DNA of 59,322 nucleotides from Collinsella aerofaciens (GTDB taxonomy: Bacteria; Actinomycetota; Coriobacteriia; Coriobacteriales; Coriobacteriaceae), in NCBI GenBank assembly GCA_905213325.1, contig CAJMHW010000008.1, positions 1-59,322 of the forward strand, written 5' to 3'. The notes under the pieces are model-generated. The model had not been told where the DNA came from and did no database searches. It worked only from the letters and a program-made list of their open reading frames with translations. A program made the translations under genes and the position numbers. Below, in pieces: positions 12,309 through 21,277 of the stretch; position 1 is the first letter of the stretch; the number at the start of each line of letters is the position of its first letter.

Positions 12309-15300
12309 CTACTCCTTATCAGTGGTCGTGGCGGCGACAGCCTCGGGCGCCTCGGCGGTCTCGGCATCCTCGGCCTCGACGTCGGCGTCAACGCCGGCGA
12401 GCGCAGCCAGGTCGTCGAGAGCGGAGGTCTCCTCGGCGGTCACAGGGGCGGAGGCGTCCTCGTCGGCATCGTGCATGGGCTCGATGTCCAGTGCGAGCGA
12501 ACGAATCTCCTTGACGAGAACCTTGAAGGACTCGGGGATACCCGGAACAGGGACGTTCTCGCCCTTGACGATGGACTCGTAGGTCTTGACGCGGCCCACG
12601 GTATCGTCGGACTTGACGGTCAGAATCTCCTGCAGGACGTTGGAAGCACCGTATGCGTACAGTGCCCAAACTTCCATCTCGCCGAAGCGCTGGCCGCCAA
12701 ACTGGGCCTTGCCGCCCAGAGGCTGCTGGGTAACCAAGCTGTAAGGGCCGGTCGAACGGGCGTGGATCTTGTCGTCGACCATGTGGCCGAGCTTGAGGAT
12801 GTAGGACGTACCCACGGTAATGGGCTCGCGGAACTCCTCGCCGGTGCGGCCGTCGAACAGACGGGTCTTGCCGCGCTCGTCAAGCTGGGTGACGAACTCG
12901 GGACGCATGTGATCGCCAAAGGCAGCGGTGGCCTTGTTGAGCATGTTCTTGTTGGCACGACGAATGACCTCGGCGATCTCGTCCTCCTTGGCGCCGTCGA
13001 AGACGGGCGTCGCGGTGAAGAACGGACCGGGGACGTACTTGTCGGAGTCGGCCTGCTCGGTATCCCAACCGCAGGCAGCAGCCCAGCCGAGGTGGCACTC
13101 GAGCAGCTGGCCGACGTTCATACGCGAAGGAACGCCCAGCGGGTTGAGGATAACGTCGATCGGGGTACCGTCAGCCATGTAGGGCATGTCCTCGACCGGC
13201 AGAACGTTGCAGATAACACCCTTGTTGCCGTGGCGGCCGGCGATCTTATCGCCCTGCTGGATCTTACGACGCTGGGCGACGTAGACGCGCACCTGCTCGT
13301 TGACGCCGGGAGCCAGATCGTCGCCGTTCTCGCGGCTAAAGCGGACGACATCGATGACGCGGCCGTAAGCGCCGTGAGGCATCTTAAGGGAGGTGTCGCG
13401 GACGTCGTGGGCCTTGGCACCGAAGATGGCGCGCAGCAGGCGCTCCTCGGCGGTCAGAGCGCTCTCGCCCTTAGGCGTGACCTTGCCGACCAGGATGTCG
13501 CCAGGGCCGACCTCGGCGCCGATGCGGATAATGCCGTCCTCGTCGAGGTTGGCAAGCATATCCTCGGAGAGGTTCGGGATCTCGCGGGTGATCTCCTCGG
13601 GGCCGAGCTTGGTGTCGCGGGCATCGATCTCGTGACGGGTGATGTTGATGGTCGTCAGCAGGTCCTCGGCCACCAGGCGCTCGGACACGACGATACCGTC
13701 CTCGTAGTTGAAGCCTTCCCACGGCATGTAGGCCACGGTGAGGTTCTGACCCAGTGCGAGCTCGCCATGATCGGTCGAAGGACCGTCAGCCAGGGGCTCG
13801 CCCTGCTCAACGGTGTCACCGACGCGCACGAGCGGACGGTGGTTGATGCAGGTGGACTGGTTGGAGCGCTGGTACTTGGCCAGGTGATACTCGTCCATGC
13901 CGCCGGCATGCTTGACGATGATCTTGGCGGCGTCGGCAAAGATGACCTCGCCGGCGTTCTTGGCCAGGGTGACCTCGCCGGAGTCCAGAGCGGCGCGACG
14001 CTCCATGCCGGTACCGACATAGGGAGCGGCAGGGTGAACTAGCGGCACGGCCTGACGCTGCATGTTAGCGCCCATCAGCGTACGCTTGGCGTCGTCGTGC
14101 TCGAGGAACGGGATCAGCGTGGCTGCGACGGAGAGCATCTGACGCGGCGAGACGTCCATGTAGTCGACGTCCTCGACGGGCACGTCGGCGGGAGCGCCGA
14201 AGGAGCCGTCGAAGTCGCGGGTACGGGCGATCACGGTGTGCGGGCGGACAAGCTTGCCCTCGGCATCGGTCGTGATGAACTCGTTGGTCTTGGGATCGAG
14301 CGGCGTGTTGGCCGGCGCGATGACGTGCTTCTCTTCCTCGTCAGCGGTCATCCAGTCGATCTGGTCGGTGGCAACGCCGTTCTCGACGCGGCGGAACGGA
14401 GCCTCGATGAAGCCGTACTCGTTGACGCGGGCGTAGAGGGCGAGCGAGCCGATCAGGCCGATGTTGGGGCCTTCGGGGGTCTCGATCGGACACATGCGGC
14501 TGTAGTGCGAGTTGTGAACGTCGCGAACGGCCGTCGGCACGTTGGTGCGGCGGCTGGAGCCGGACTTGTGGCCGGCAAGACCGCCAGGGCCGAGTGCGGA
14601 CAGACGGCGCTTGTGGGTCAGACCGGTCAGGGGGTTCGCCTGGTCCATGAACTGGGAGAGCTGCGAGGAACCGAAGAACTCCTTGATGGAGGCCACGATC
14701 GGACGGATGTTGATGAGCGACTGCGGGGTGATCTCGTCGATGTCCTGGGAGCTCATGCGCTCACGGACGACGCGCTCCATACGGCTCATGCCGATACGGA
14801 ACTGGTTGGCGACGAGCTCGCCGACGGTGCGGATGCGGCGGTTGCCAAAGTGATCGATGTCGTCGACCTTGAAGCCCTGCTCGCCGGCAGCGAGGGACAG
14901 CAGGTAGCGCAGCGTCGCGACGATATCCTCGTCGGTGAGCACCGTGACCTCTTCCTCGGTGGTGAGGTTGAGCTTCTTGTTAACCTTGTAACGACCGACG
15001 CGGGCCAGATCGTAGCGCTGCGGGTTGAAGAGCAGGCCCTCGAGCAGGCTGCGGGAAGCGTCCACGGTGGGAGGCTCGCCCGGGCGCAGGCGACGGTAGA
15101 TCTCGATAAGGGCATCCTCGCGGGTGAGGGCGGTGTCGCGCTCCAGGGTGCGCTTAATCACATCGGAGTTGCCGAGTAGCTCGATAATGTCGTCGTTGGT
15201 GACGGCAATGCCAAGGGCGCGCAGGAACATCGTGGCGCTCTGCTTGCGCTTACGGTCGATGGAGACCATGAGCTGGTCGCGCTTGTCGACCTCAAACTCA

Positions 15301-15800
15301 AGCCAGGCACCGCGGGACGGGATGATCTGGGCCTTGTAGATCTGCTTGCCCGAATCCATCTCAGAGCTGTAGTACACACCCGGGGAACGGACGAGCTGCG
15401 AGACGACGATACGCTCGGTACCGTTGATGATGAAGGTGCCCTGATCGGTCATCATGGGGAAGTCGCCCATAAAGACGAGCTGCTCCTTGATCTCGCCGGT
15501 CTCCTTGTTGGTGAGACGGACGTCGGTCAGGAGCGGAGCCTGATAGGTCATGTCCTTCTCGCGGCACTCCTCGACGGTGTGCGCGGGATCGCCGAACTGA
15601 TGCTCGCCGAAGGTAACCTCGAGAACATGGTTCTGGCTCTGGATGGGGCTGGATTCCTTGAACGCCTCACGAAGGCCCTCGTCCTTAAAACGCTCAAAGG
15701 ATTCCCTTTGAACAGAGATAAGATTGGGGAGCTCCATGGCCTCCGGGATTTTCCCGAAGCTGACGCGCTTGCGCTCAGTGGCAGTGTATGCGTAGGTCAC
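12309..15800 (-). CDS. rpoB: RNA polymerase subunit beta
   Basis: 1,163 residues. The rifampicin-pocket segment (about residues 372-405) reads FFGSSQLSQFMDQANPLTG then THKRRLSALGPGG. The Asp, His and Ser positions usually linked to rifampicin resistance are unaltered, with Ala and Thr at two neighbouring positions where E. coli has Asn and Ser. The C-terminal flap and switch region QPLGGKAQFGGQRFGEMEVW is intact, followed by an acidic, Ala-rich tail of ~50 residues. The start is GTG with GGAGG nine bases upstream. rpoC follows immediately. Confidence 0.98.
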   Translation of the reverse strand: MTYAYTATERKRVSFGKIPEAMELPNLISVQRESFERFKDEGLREAFKESSPIQSQNHVLEVTFGEHQFGDPAHTVEECREKDMTYQAPLLTDVRLTNKETGEIKEQLVFMGDFPMMTDQGTFIINGTERIVVSQLVRSPGVYYSSEMDSGKQIYKAQIIPSRGAWLEFEVDKRDQLMVSIDRKRKQSATMFLRALGIAVTNDDIIELLGNSDVIKRTLERDTALTREDALIEIYRRLRPGEPPTVDASRSLLEGLLFNPQRYDLARVGRYKVNKKLNLTTEEEVTVLTDEDIVATLRYLLSLAAGEQGFKVDDIDHFGNRRIRTVGELVANQFRIGMSRMERVVRERMSSQDIDEITPQSLINIRPIVASIKEFFGSSQLSQFMDQANPLTGLTHKRRLSALGPGGLAGHKSGSSRRTNVPTAVRDVHNSHYSRMCPIETPEGPNIGLIGSLALYARVNEYGFIEAPFRRVENGVATDQIDWMTADEEEKHVIAPANTPLDPKTNEFITTDAEGKLVRPHTVIARTRDFDGSFGAPADVPVEDVDYMDVSPRQMLSVAATLIPFLEHDDAKRTLMGANMQRQAVPLVHPAAPYVGTGMERRAALDSGEVTLAKNAGEVIFADAAKIIVKHAGGMDEYHLAKYQRSNQSTCINHRPLVRVGDTVEQGEPLADGPSTDHGELALGQNLTVAYMPWEGFNYEDGIVVSERLVAEDLLTTINITRHEIDARDTKLGPEEITREIPNLSEDMLANLDEDGIIRIGAEVGPGDILVGKVTPKGESALTAEERLLRAIFGAKAHDVRDTSLKMPHGAYGRVIDVVRFSRENGDDLAPGVNEQVRVYVAQRRKIQQGDKIAGRHGNKGVICNVLPVEDMPYMADGTPIDVILNPLGVPSRMNVGQLLECHLGWAAACGWDTEQADSDKYVPGPFFTATPVFDGAKEDEIAEVIRRANKNMLNKATAAFGDHMRPEFVTQLDERGKTRLFDGRTGEEFREPITVGTSYILKLGHMVDDKIHARSTGPYSLVTQQPLGGKAQFGGQRFGEMEVWALYAYGASNVLQEILTVKSDDTVGRVKTYESIVKGENVPVPGIPESFKVLVKEIRSLALDIEPMHDADEDASAPVTAEETSALDDLAALAGVDADVEAEDAETAEAPEAVAATTTDKE

Positions 15801-15873
15801 CAGGTTTTTCCTCCTTCACGGAAATGCTCGGTGGGTTGGCGAGGCATAGCTTCGCCAGTTATCGCAACCTAAT

Positions 15874-15901
15874 AGTTTATCAGGTACCGACCGTTGGGCA
15901 A
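15874..15901 (-). promoter_or_regulatory. Candidate rpoB promoter
   Basis: On the minus strand, TTGCCC (15901-15896) and TAAACT (15879-15874) are 16 bp apart, about 75 bp before the rpoB start. A moderate match, chosen as the best in the gap between galU and rpoB. Confidence 0.4.
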
Positions 15902-15984
15902 GAAAAGCCTTGACGCGATTGAGTTTTTGGAGTAGCAAAGTTTTTCGGCAGAAAACACGCAGGTAGATGTATGTGTATCGAACA

Positions 15985-16011
15985 TCTGTTCATATATTTT
16001 CTGTGAACAGA
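15985..16011. repeat. Short AT-rich inverted repeat upstream of rpoB
   Basis: TCTGTTCA (15985-15992) and TGAACAGA (16004-16011) are exact inverted copies 11 bp apart, in the 287-bp gap between the galU terminator and the rpoB promoter. It has the shape of a protein-binding operator. The rest of the gap shows no gene. Confidence 0.45.
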
Positions 16012-16032
16012 GAGCCAACAATCGCAGCTATT

Positions 16033-16068
16033 ATAAAAAACGGGCGCGAACCGAGGTCCGCACCCGTA
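16033..16068 (-). terminator. galU terminator
   Basis: On the minus strand ACGGGTGCG pairs with CGCGCCCGT around a 10-nt loop and is followed by TTTTTTATAA. It lies 20 bp after the galU stop codon. Confidence 0.85.
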
Positions 16069-16087
16069 AATGTCGATGCCCGAAGGC

Positions 16088-16996
16088 TTACTTGCGCATC
16101 AAGCCGCCGCGCTCGTCGATGGCGTCCCAGAAGGCGCTTGCAAAGCGAGGATCGCTTGCAGCCATGAGGGCGTTGGTGGCCATCCAGCCAGAGGGAGTGC
16201 CGGTGTCGTAGCCCGACAGCGGGTCGATGACGACCGCATACATGGCCTCGCGATCGAGCGAACGGGCCATTGCGTCGGTGAGCTGGATCTCGCCGCCCTT
16301 GCCGGCCTGCTGATCTGCCAGCAGGTCCATGACCAGCGGGCTCAGCAGATAGCGGCCGACGATGTACAGGTTGGACGGAGCAGCCTCGGGAGCGGGCTTC
16401 TCGACCAGACCGCCGATGCGCCAGACAGCGCCCGGCTCGGCATCGGCAACGCCCTCGGCGCCCTCGAGCGAACCGACGCGCTCGCCGGCGATAACGCCGT
16501 AGCGGCTGACTTCCTCGGGCGAGCAAGCAGCGACGGCGATAACCGAAGCGCCACCGTGCTCCTTGGAAACGGCGAGCATCTTGTCGCAGATGTCGCGGTT
16601 AGGCACAACGTAGTCGCCCAGAAGAACCAGGAAGTTCTCCCCTGCCACGGCGTCGGCAGCAGAGCGAATAGCATGGCCGAGGCCCTTGGGCTCGTACTGA
16701 TAACGGAAGTCGACCGGCATACCGCCAGCGTGGGCGACGGCATCGGCATAGGCGTTCTTGCCGCGCTCGCGCAGCAGGTTCTCGAGCGAGCGATCGGGCT
16801 GGAAGTAGTTCAGTAGCTCGGGCTTACCGGGAGAGGTAACGATGATGGCGTCGTCGACCTCCTCGGGATCGAGCGCCTCCTCGACGACGTACTGAATGAC
16901 GGGCTTGTCGAGCACCGGCAGCATCTCTTTGGGCGTGCACTTGGTGCCAGGCAGAAAACGCGTGCCAAGACCGGCGGCGGGGATGATTGCCTTCAT
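16088..16996 (-). CDS. galU: UTP--glucose-1-phosphate uridylyltransferase
   Basis: Makes UDP-glucose from UTP and glucose-1-phosphate for envelope polysaccharides and galactose metabolism. The 302-residue protein starts MKAIIPAAGLGTRFLPGTK (nucleotide-binding loop) and has KEMLPVLDKPVIQYVVEE and GGEIQLTDAM, all characteristic of GalU. Reading further upstream is possible, but the ATG at 16996 starts at the conserved motif and has AAAGGAT nearby. It has its own promoter and terminator, so it is an independent unit inserted between rplL and rpoB, where most relatives have rplL-rpoB adjacent. Confidence 0.95.
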   Translation of the reverse strand: MKAIIPAAGLGTRFLPGTKCTPKEMLPVLDKPVIQYVVEEALDPEEVDDAIIVTSPGKPELLNYFQPDRSLENLLRERGKNAYADAVAHAGGMPVDFRYQYEPKGLGHAIRSAADAVAGENFLVLLGDYVVPNRDICDKMLAVSKEHGGASVIAVAACSPEEVSRYGVIAGERVGSLEGAEGVADAEPGAVWRIGGLVEKPAPEAAPSNLYIVGRYLLSPLVMDLLADQQAGKGGEIQLTDAMARSLDREAMYAVVIDPLSGYDTGTPSGWMATNALMAASDPRFASAFWDAIDERGGLMRK

Positions 16997-17092
16997 GTTA
17001 TTCAAAGATCCTTTCGCAGGCGCAAAAGCGCCCCATGCGTGCGGCACACAGCCGCAGACCAAATTGCGATACCCAAGCATCTTACCGCTGGA

Positions 17093-17120
17093 ACTATATG
17101 TCGCTACAAGGCAGAGACAA
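17093..17120 (-). promoter_or_regulatory. galU promoter
   Basis: Minus strand TTGTCT (17120-17115), 16-bp spacer, TATAGT (17098-17093), about 95 bp before the galU start. The remaining sequence of the ~310-bp rplL-galU gap holds the rplL terminator and no gene. Confidence 0.6.
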
Positions 17121-17254
17121 TTCTTCAGCAGGTCAACGCAAATTATTGCTCGAATGGTGCAATTTTATTGCCCAACGGCAGGATACCCGATACGACGCAA
17201 ATCGCAGAACATGGCAGTTTGAGCAACCGATGCCGAGGGACCGAAAAACAAAAA

Positions 17255-17283
17255 AGACGGGGCTCGCAATGCGAACCCCGTCT
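17255..17283 (-). terminator. rplJ-rplL terminator
   Basis: On the minus strand AGACGGGGTTCGC pairs with GCGAGCCCCGTCT around a 3-nt loop, followed by TTTTTTGTTTTT. A strong Rho-independent terminator 27 bp after rplL. Confidence 0.92.
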
Positions 17284-17310
17284 GCAAAGAAATCTGGCGA
17301 GAAAGCCTGA

Positions 17311-17688
17311 TTACTTGAGGGTGACAGCAGCGCCAGCAGCCTCGAGCTTCTCCTTGGCAGCCTCGGCGTCCTCCTTCTTGGCACCCTCGAGAACAGCCTT
17401 GGGAGCGCCCTCGACGACCTCCTTGGCCTCCTTCAGGCCAAGGTTGGTGAGCTCACGGACGGCCTTGATGACCTGGATCTTGTTGTCGCCGAAGCCCTCG
17501 AGCACGACGTCAAACTCGGTCTTCTCCTCGGCCTCAGCAGCGCCAGCAGCGGGAGCGGCGACAACAGCGGCAGGAGCAGCGGCGGAAACGCCGAAGGTGT
17601 CCTCGATAGCCTTGACGAGCTCGGAAGCCTCGAGAAGGGTCATTTCCTTAAGAGCATCGATGATCTCATCGGTGGTAAGCTTAGCCAT
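17311..17688 (-). CDS. rplL: 50S ribosomal protein L7/L12
   Basis: 125 residues from the ATG at 17688 (MAKLTTDEIIDALKEMTLLE): N-terminal dimerisation domain, an Ala-rich hinge at about 40-57, then the factor-binding C-terminal domain (EFDVVLEGFGDNKIQVIK). It forms the stalk that recruits EF-G and EF-Tu. An 11-codon upstream extension is possible but lacks a ribosome-binding site, whereas GAAAGGA precedes 17688. Second gene after rplJ. Confidence 0.97.
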   Translation of the reverse strand: MAKLTTDEIIDALKEMTLLEASELVKAIEDTFGVSAAAPAAVVAAPAAGAAEAEEKTEFDVVLEGFGDNKIQVIKAVRELTNLGLKEAKEVVEGAPKAVLEGAKKEDAEAAKEKLEAAGAAVTLK

Positions 17689-17790
17689 TTCTAAGTCCTT
17701 TCGGTTTCCGTGTCTGTGCACGGAGATCAGTTAAAACACAGCGCGAATGCGCCAGGGGTGCGGCGTTGCCGCCGCGGGTGAAAACAGCAA

Positions 17791-18312
17791 CTAGGCTGCC
17801 TTCTGCTCGGAGACCTGCTGGATCGAACGAGCGAGACCAGAGGAAACGCCGTTGACGCAGACAGCGATGTCGCGAGCGAAACCGGAGATGAGACCGGCGA
17901 TCTGGCCGAGAAGCTGATCCTTGGTGGGCAGCTCGGCGATAGCCTTAACATCATCAGCGGAAACGGCCTTGCCGTCGGAGATACCGCCCTTGATCTCAAG
18001 GACGCCCTTGGACTTAGCGGAGAAGTCCTTAAGGGCCTTAGCGGCCTCGACCGGCTCGGACTCGTAGAACACATAAGCGACGGGGCCGGCGAGGATCTCG
18101 TCGAGCTCGGGCTGCTCCTGGTTCTTGAGAGCGATCTTGACCAGGTTGTTCTTGTAGACCTTCATCTCGGCGCCGCACTCGCGAAGCTGATGACGCAGCT
18201 CCTGAGCCTGCTTAACCGTCAGACCGTTGTAGTTGACGACGAACAGACCGGCGTTCTCGGCGATACGGGACTCGATCTCTGCAACCTTGTCGATTTTGTA
18301 CTGCTGGGGCAT
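17791..18312 (-). CDS. rplJ: 50S ribosomal protein L10
   Basis: 173 residues; VNYNGLTVKQAQELRHQLRE and MKVYKNNLVKIAL are the L10 core, and the C-terminal helix anchors L7/L12 dimers. L10 with L12 binds its own leader in other bacteria to repress translation; the matching leader is recognisable here at 18430-18505. GGAGGT lies 7 nt before the ATG. Together with rplL it forms a separate unit, detached from rplK-rplA, which lie 20 kb away on the same strand. Confidence 0.97.
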   Translation of the reverse strand: MPQQYKIDKVAEIESRIAENAGLFVVNYNGLTVKQAQELRHQLRECGAEMKVYKNNLVKIALKNQEQPELDEILAGPVAYVFYESEPVEAAKALKDFSAKSKGVLEIKGGISDGKAVSADDVKAIAELPTKDQLLGQIAGLISGFARDIAVCVNGVSSGLARSIQQVSEQKAA

Positions 18313-18375
18313 GAATTACACCTCCTCGAATTCTTTCCGGGCACGGTCCGCCACAAGGACGTGACGGGGGCATGT

Positions 18376-18414
18376 CCAAAAAGAAAGCCCCCGCGCTGCA
18401 TGAGCGACGGGGGC
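18376..18414 (-). terminator. Attenuator hairpin in the rplJ leader
   Basis: In the minus direction a GC-rich stem (18414-18387: GCCCCCG with CGGGGGC and an inner CGCT/AGCG) is followed by CTTTCTTTTT. It sits 64 bp upstream of the rplJ start codon and downstream of the promoter, so it would end transcripts before rplJ unless read through: a transcription attenuator. Confidence 0.75.
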
Positions 18415-18429
18415 GAGAAGACATATCTA

Positions 18430-18505
18430 CTCGACCACCTCGGCTGGCGGGAAGTCCCATTAAGCTCGCGGGTAAGACCCGTTTGCGCCGGCTGTCTCTG
18501 GCAGC
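18430..18505 (-). ncRNA. Ribosomal protein L10 leader
   Basis: The minus-strand transcript contains CCAGAGACAGCCGGCG, then GGGTCTTACCCGCG, and closes with CCCGCCAGCCGAGGTGG, matching my memory of the L10 leader consensus (Rfam L10_leader). It lies between the rplJ promoter and the attenuator. L10-L12 binding here would couple stalk-protein level to transcription of the operon. Confidence 0.75.
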
Positions 18506-18528
18506 GGATTCGTGCGTGAACCGAAAGT

Positions 18529-18557
18529 ATTATGGCGGGGACCCCGGCGTCGGTCAA
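18529..18557 (-). promoter_or_regulatory. rplJ-rplL promoter
   Basis: Minus strand TTGACC (18557-18552), 17-bp spacer, CATAAT (18534-18529): close to consensus and about 215 bp before the rplJ start. The -35 hexamer lies inside the outermost arm of the family A palindrome that follows. Confidence 0.75.
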
Positions 18558-18759
18558 CGGGCGCGAGGATTCGTACACAAACCCTGCATACGCTCCGACC
18601 GGGAGGGGCAGGGCGAGTTTTCCGCTCGATCAAGTCCTGGGCTCGCACGAAGGCCACATTAAGTGGCCTTCGGCTCGTGCGGAATCTACGGAAAACTCGC
18701 CCTGCCCCTCCCGGCCGGAGCTACGTTGCCTTTGCTGCGAATCCTCGTGTCCGTTGGCC
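18552..18759. repeat. Long nested palindrome, family A copy 2
   Basis: Core arms 18593-18628 and 18687-18720 pair over ~34 bp (CTCCG...GAGTTTTCCG with CGGAAAACTC...CGGAG). The inner hairpin GAAGGCCACATTAAGTGGCC matches copy 1 at 7211-7349, with the same strand sense and compensating changes (GGAGG/CCTCC there, GAAGG/CCTTC here). A third pair of arms (18552-18573 and 18738-18759) extends it to about 208 bp. With the L10 leader it accounts for the 504-bp rplJ-aminotransferase gap. Confidence 0.85.
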
Positions 18760-18816
18760 GGCGCGCCCCACGCATAACCCTTATGTCGGTGGGCTGATGT
18801 GTTGCGTCCCGTTGGG

Positions 18817-19953
18817 CTATAAGGTTGAAATGAAGGTGGACAGGCGATTTAGGCCTTCGTCCAGGTTTTCGTCGGAGACGCAGTAGCTGAGGCGGATGTG
18901 GCCTTCGGTTCCGAAACAGTCGCCCGGGACTAGGGCTACGTTTGCCTCTTTGATGGCTTTGATGCAGAAGTCTTCGCTGGTTAGGCCGAACTTTTTGATG
19001 CTCGGGAAAGTGTAGAAGGCTCCTGCGGGCTCTACTACGTCGAGGCCCATGGCGTCTAAGGCTGCGAGTACGCGCTCGCGGCGGGCTCGGTAAACTTTGA
19101 GCATGGGGGTTGAGTCGACGGTGAGGGCTCGCGTTGCGGCATCCATTTCGAAGGAGACGGCACTCGATACTAGGTATTGGTGAGCCTTTGCGATCTCGGC
19201 GATGACGGGGGTTGCCGCTGCGAGCCAGCCCAGGCGCCAGCCGGTCATAGCCCAAGGCTTGGAGAAGCTCTCGATGACGACCGTCTGCTCACGAAGCTCC
19301 GGGTGGCGCTGGGCAAAGCGCTCGTAGCCGTCCACGTAGACCAGGCGGTTGTATACGTCGTCGCAGATCACGTAGATGCCCGCCTGCTCTGCCACGTGTG
19401 CCACGGCGTCGAGCGATGCTGCGTTGAGGATGCAGCCCGTGGGGTTGTTGGGCGAGCAGATGACGATGGCCTTGGTCGCCGGCGTCACGCAAGCACGAAG
19501 CGCATCCTCGTCAATCTGAAATTGCGCAGGCTCCGTATCCAAAAAGACCGCTTTGGCGTGGTTGGCCACGACGATGCTCTCGTACAGGCCAAAGGCCGGC
19601 GTGGGAATAATGACCTCGTCGCCGGGGTTGAGCATAGCCATGAATGTTGCCGACAGCGCCTCGGTCGCGCCGTCGGTCAGGATGACCTCGTCGGCAGAAT
19701 ACGTAAGGCCCGCGTCCCCCATGTAAGCAGACAACGCCTCACGCAGGGCGGGGCGACCGTTGTTGGGCGGATAGTGCGTGTCACCGCGGTCCAGCGCGGC
19801 GGTCACCTCGGCGCCAATCACATCGGGCGTGGGAAAATCGGGCTCGCCGAGCGCGAGCGCGATGCACCCCGGATGCTGGGCGGCGAGCGCGTTAATCCGG
19901 CGGATACCGGAGGGCTTGAGCATGGCAAGCGAGGTATTCATGGGCAGACGCAT
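18817..19953 (-). CDS. Class I/II pyridoxal-phosphate aminotransferase
   Basis: 378 residues of fold-type I. Visible motifs: ALGEPDFPTPDVI near the N-terminus, SPNNPTGC, CDDVYNRLVY and the Schiff-base lysine in ESFSKPWAMTGWRLGW (about Lys231). These fit the aspartate/aromatic aminotransferase subfamily that moves amino groups from amino acids to 2-oxo acids. The true substrate cannot be read from sequence. Start ATG has GAAAGGA upstream. It is monocistronic; the downstream 3' region holds the family A palindrome. Confidence 0.9.
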   Translation of the reverse strand: MRLPMNTSLAMLKPSGIRRINALAAQHPGCIALALGEPDFPTPDVIGAEVTAALDRGDTHYPPNNGRPALREALSAYMGDAGLTYSADEVILTDGATEALSATFMAMLNPGDEVIIPTPAFGLYESIVVANHAKAVFLDTEPAQFQIDEDALRACVTPATKAIVICSPNNPTGCILNAASLDAVAHVAEQAGIYVICDDVYNRLVYVDGYERFAQRHPELREQTVVIESFSKPWAMTGWRLGWLAAATPVIAEIAKAHQYLVSSAVSFEMDAATRALTVDSTPMLKVYRARRERVLAALDAMGLDVVEPAGAFYTFPSIKKFGLTSEDFCIKAIKEANVALVPGDCFGTEGHIRLSYCVSDENLDEGLNRLSTFISTL

Positions 19954-20046
19954 GGCGTTCCTTTCGTAAGGGTTGCACTAGGATAGCGCGGCGGGGCGCC
20001 ACCAGACGGTGTAACCTAAACGGAAACGAGCCGGAAAGGAGATGGC

Positions 20047-20709
20047 ATGGAGACGACCGCGCGCGGCGACGTACCAAAAACACTGCACACCATTGCGTAT
20101 ATCAACATTCCCAATAGCGCCGATCTTGAGTTTTTGCTTTGGGACCTGCAGGATGCCATCGCCGCCTATGCACAGCTTTCCGGCACCGTACTCCCCCGCC
20201 CAGTCAACTTGAAGGCAAATGACACCGGCAGCGTTGCCGATGGCATCGTGCTAGCCATTGAAGATGTGGCTGATGATGAGACGTTGACTGCTATCGAGCA
20301 GGCGCTTGAGCGCTTTGGCGGTACGGGAACGCGTGTCTACGCCGTGATTCGAGCCGCACAACAGGGCGCTGAGCAGGCGCGTGGGGCCGCCGTTCGTCTG
20401 CACAAGGCATGCGAGCGCCATGGCCAATTGTGGTGTGGCGGCGTTGCCATCTGCGCCGGCAGCGGCATCGCAGCGCTTCGCCATTCCCCACGCATGGGCC
20501 TCTTGCGCCGACCGTTTTCGGAAGCGATGGACAAGCTCGTGGGCGCTGTGCGCATGGGCTGCTCCGTCAAGCATGCACAGCGACTTGGCGGCGGCAATGC
20601 CGCCAACGTCGACGCCGACGGCATGGTTTGCGCCGAGCCAGCCGTGCCCGCGCCGATCTGGCGAGGCGTTCTGAAACGTCTGGACGCCCACGCTCAAACA
20701 GAAATCTAA
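20047..20709 (+). CDS. Uncharacterised protein, weakly like NAD(P)H-dependent flavin reductases
   Basis: 220 residues, no signal peptide or membrane segment. The stretch from about 105 to 175 (AVRLHKACERHGQLWCGGV, then IAALRHSPRMGLLRRPFSEA) resembles the C-terminal half of flavodoxin-fold NAD(P)H-dependent oxidoreductases, but no flavin-binding TGxT motif is visible at the N-terminus. AAGGAG precedes the start. Divergent from the aminotransferase and convergent with the glycosylase gene, ending 1 bp before it. A real gene by codon pattern and ribosome-binding site; the function is not assigned. Confidence 0.7.
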   Translation: METTARGDVPKTLHTIAYINIPNSADLEFLLWDLQDAIAAYAQLSGTVLPRPVNLKANDTGSVADGIVLAIEDVADDETLTAIEQALERFGGTGTRVYAVIRAAQQGAEQARGAAVRLHKACERHGQLWCGGVAICAGSGIAALRHSPRMGLLRRPFSEAMDKLVGAVRMGCSVKHAQRLGGGNAANVDADGMVCAEPAVPAPIWRGVLKRLDAHAQTEI

Positions 20710-20710
20710 A

Positions 20711-21274
20711 TTAAATAACAGCCCAGTCAACGGCTTCGTGCCAACGCTCAACAAGACGCTCCAGGCGCCAGGCGGCATTGGCGGGACTTGTCGAGGGCAG
20801 GACGATGGCAGGCAGCCCCGTCCGATCTTGCAAGTAGCGTTTGTAGAGTCGCCCTGCCGTGCCGCCGTTACAGACAACGACCTCAATCGGCGCGGCATCG
20901 GTAATGTGCTCGATATGTGCCGGCACAACGTTGCGAATGCTCGCGTCGCTCGAGCCCTTAATGTCGCAGCTCTCAATCACATCCCACAGGGCCACACCGC
21001 CGTTGAGCAGCATGGCCCGCTTGGCGGCAATCGAGGCGTCGAGCGTCGCGGGCTCACCGCTTGCCAAAGGGTCGCCCTCGTTGGGTGGCACAGGCACACC
21101 GAGGCACGCGGCCATCACGCGCCAAAAGCGATTCTGAGGGTTGCCGTAATAAAAGGCATTGGCACGCGAGAGCACCGAGGGAAACGACCCCAGCACCAAA
21201 ACGCGCGAGTGCTGGTCGAACACAGGCTCAAACCCATGCTCAATATGTTGATAGCCCTCGTCCGGCGCTGTCAT
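20711..21274 (-). CDS. DNA-deoxyinosine (hypoxanthine) glycosylase, uracil-DNA glycosylase superfamily
   Basis: 187 residues. RVLVLGSFPSVLSRANAFYY followed by GNPQNRFWRVMA is the N-terminal active-site signature of the Mug-like / hypoxanthine-DNA glycosylase family, and LPSTSPANAAW is the C-terminal DNA-binding loop. It is expected to remove deaminated purine (hypoxanthine) or uracil from DNA, starting base-excision repair. It follows the amylase gene after only 3 bp, so the two are co-transcribed although unrelated in role. Substrate preference is inferred from the family. Confidence 0.82.
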   Translation of the reverse strand: MTAPDEGYQHIEHGFEPVFDQHSRVLVLGSFPSVLSRANAFYYGNPQNRFWRVMAACLGVPVPPNEGDPLASGEPATLDASIAAKRAMLLNGGVALWDVIESCDIKGSSDASIRNVVPAHIEHITDAAPIEVVVCNGGTAGRLYKRYLQDRTGLPAIVLPSTSPANAAWRLERLVERWHEAVDWAVI

Positions 21275-21277
21275 GAT

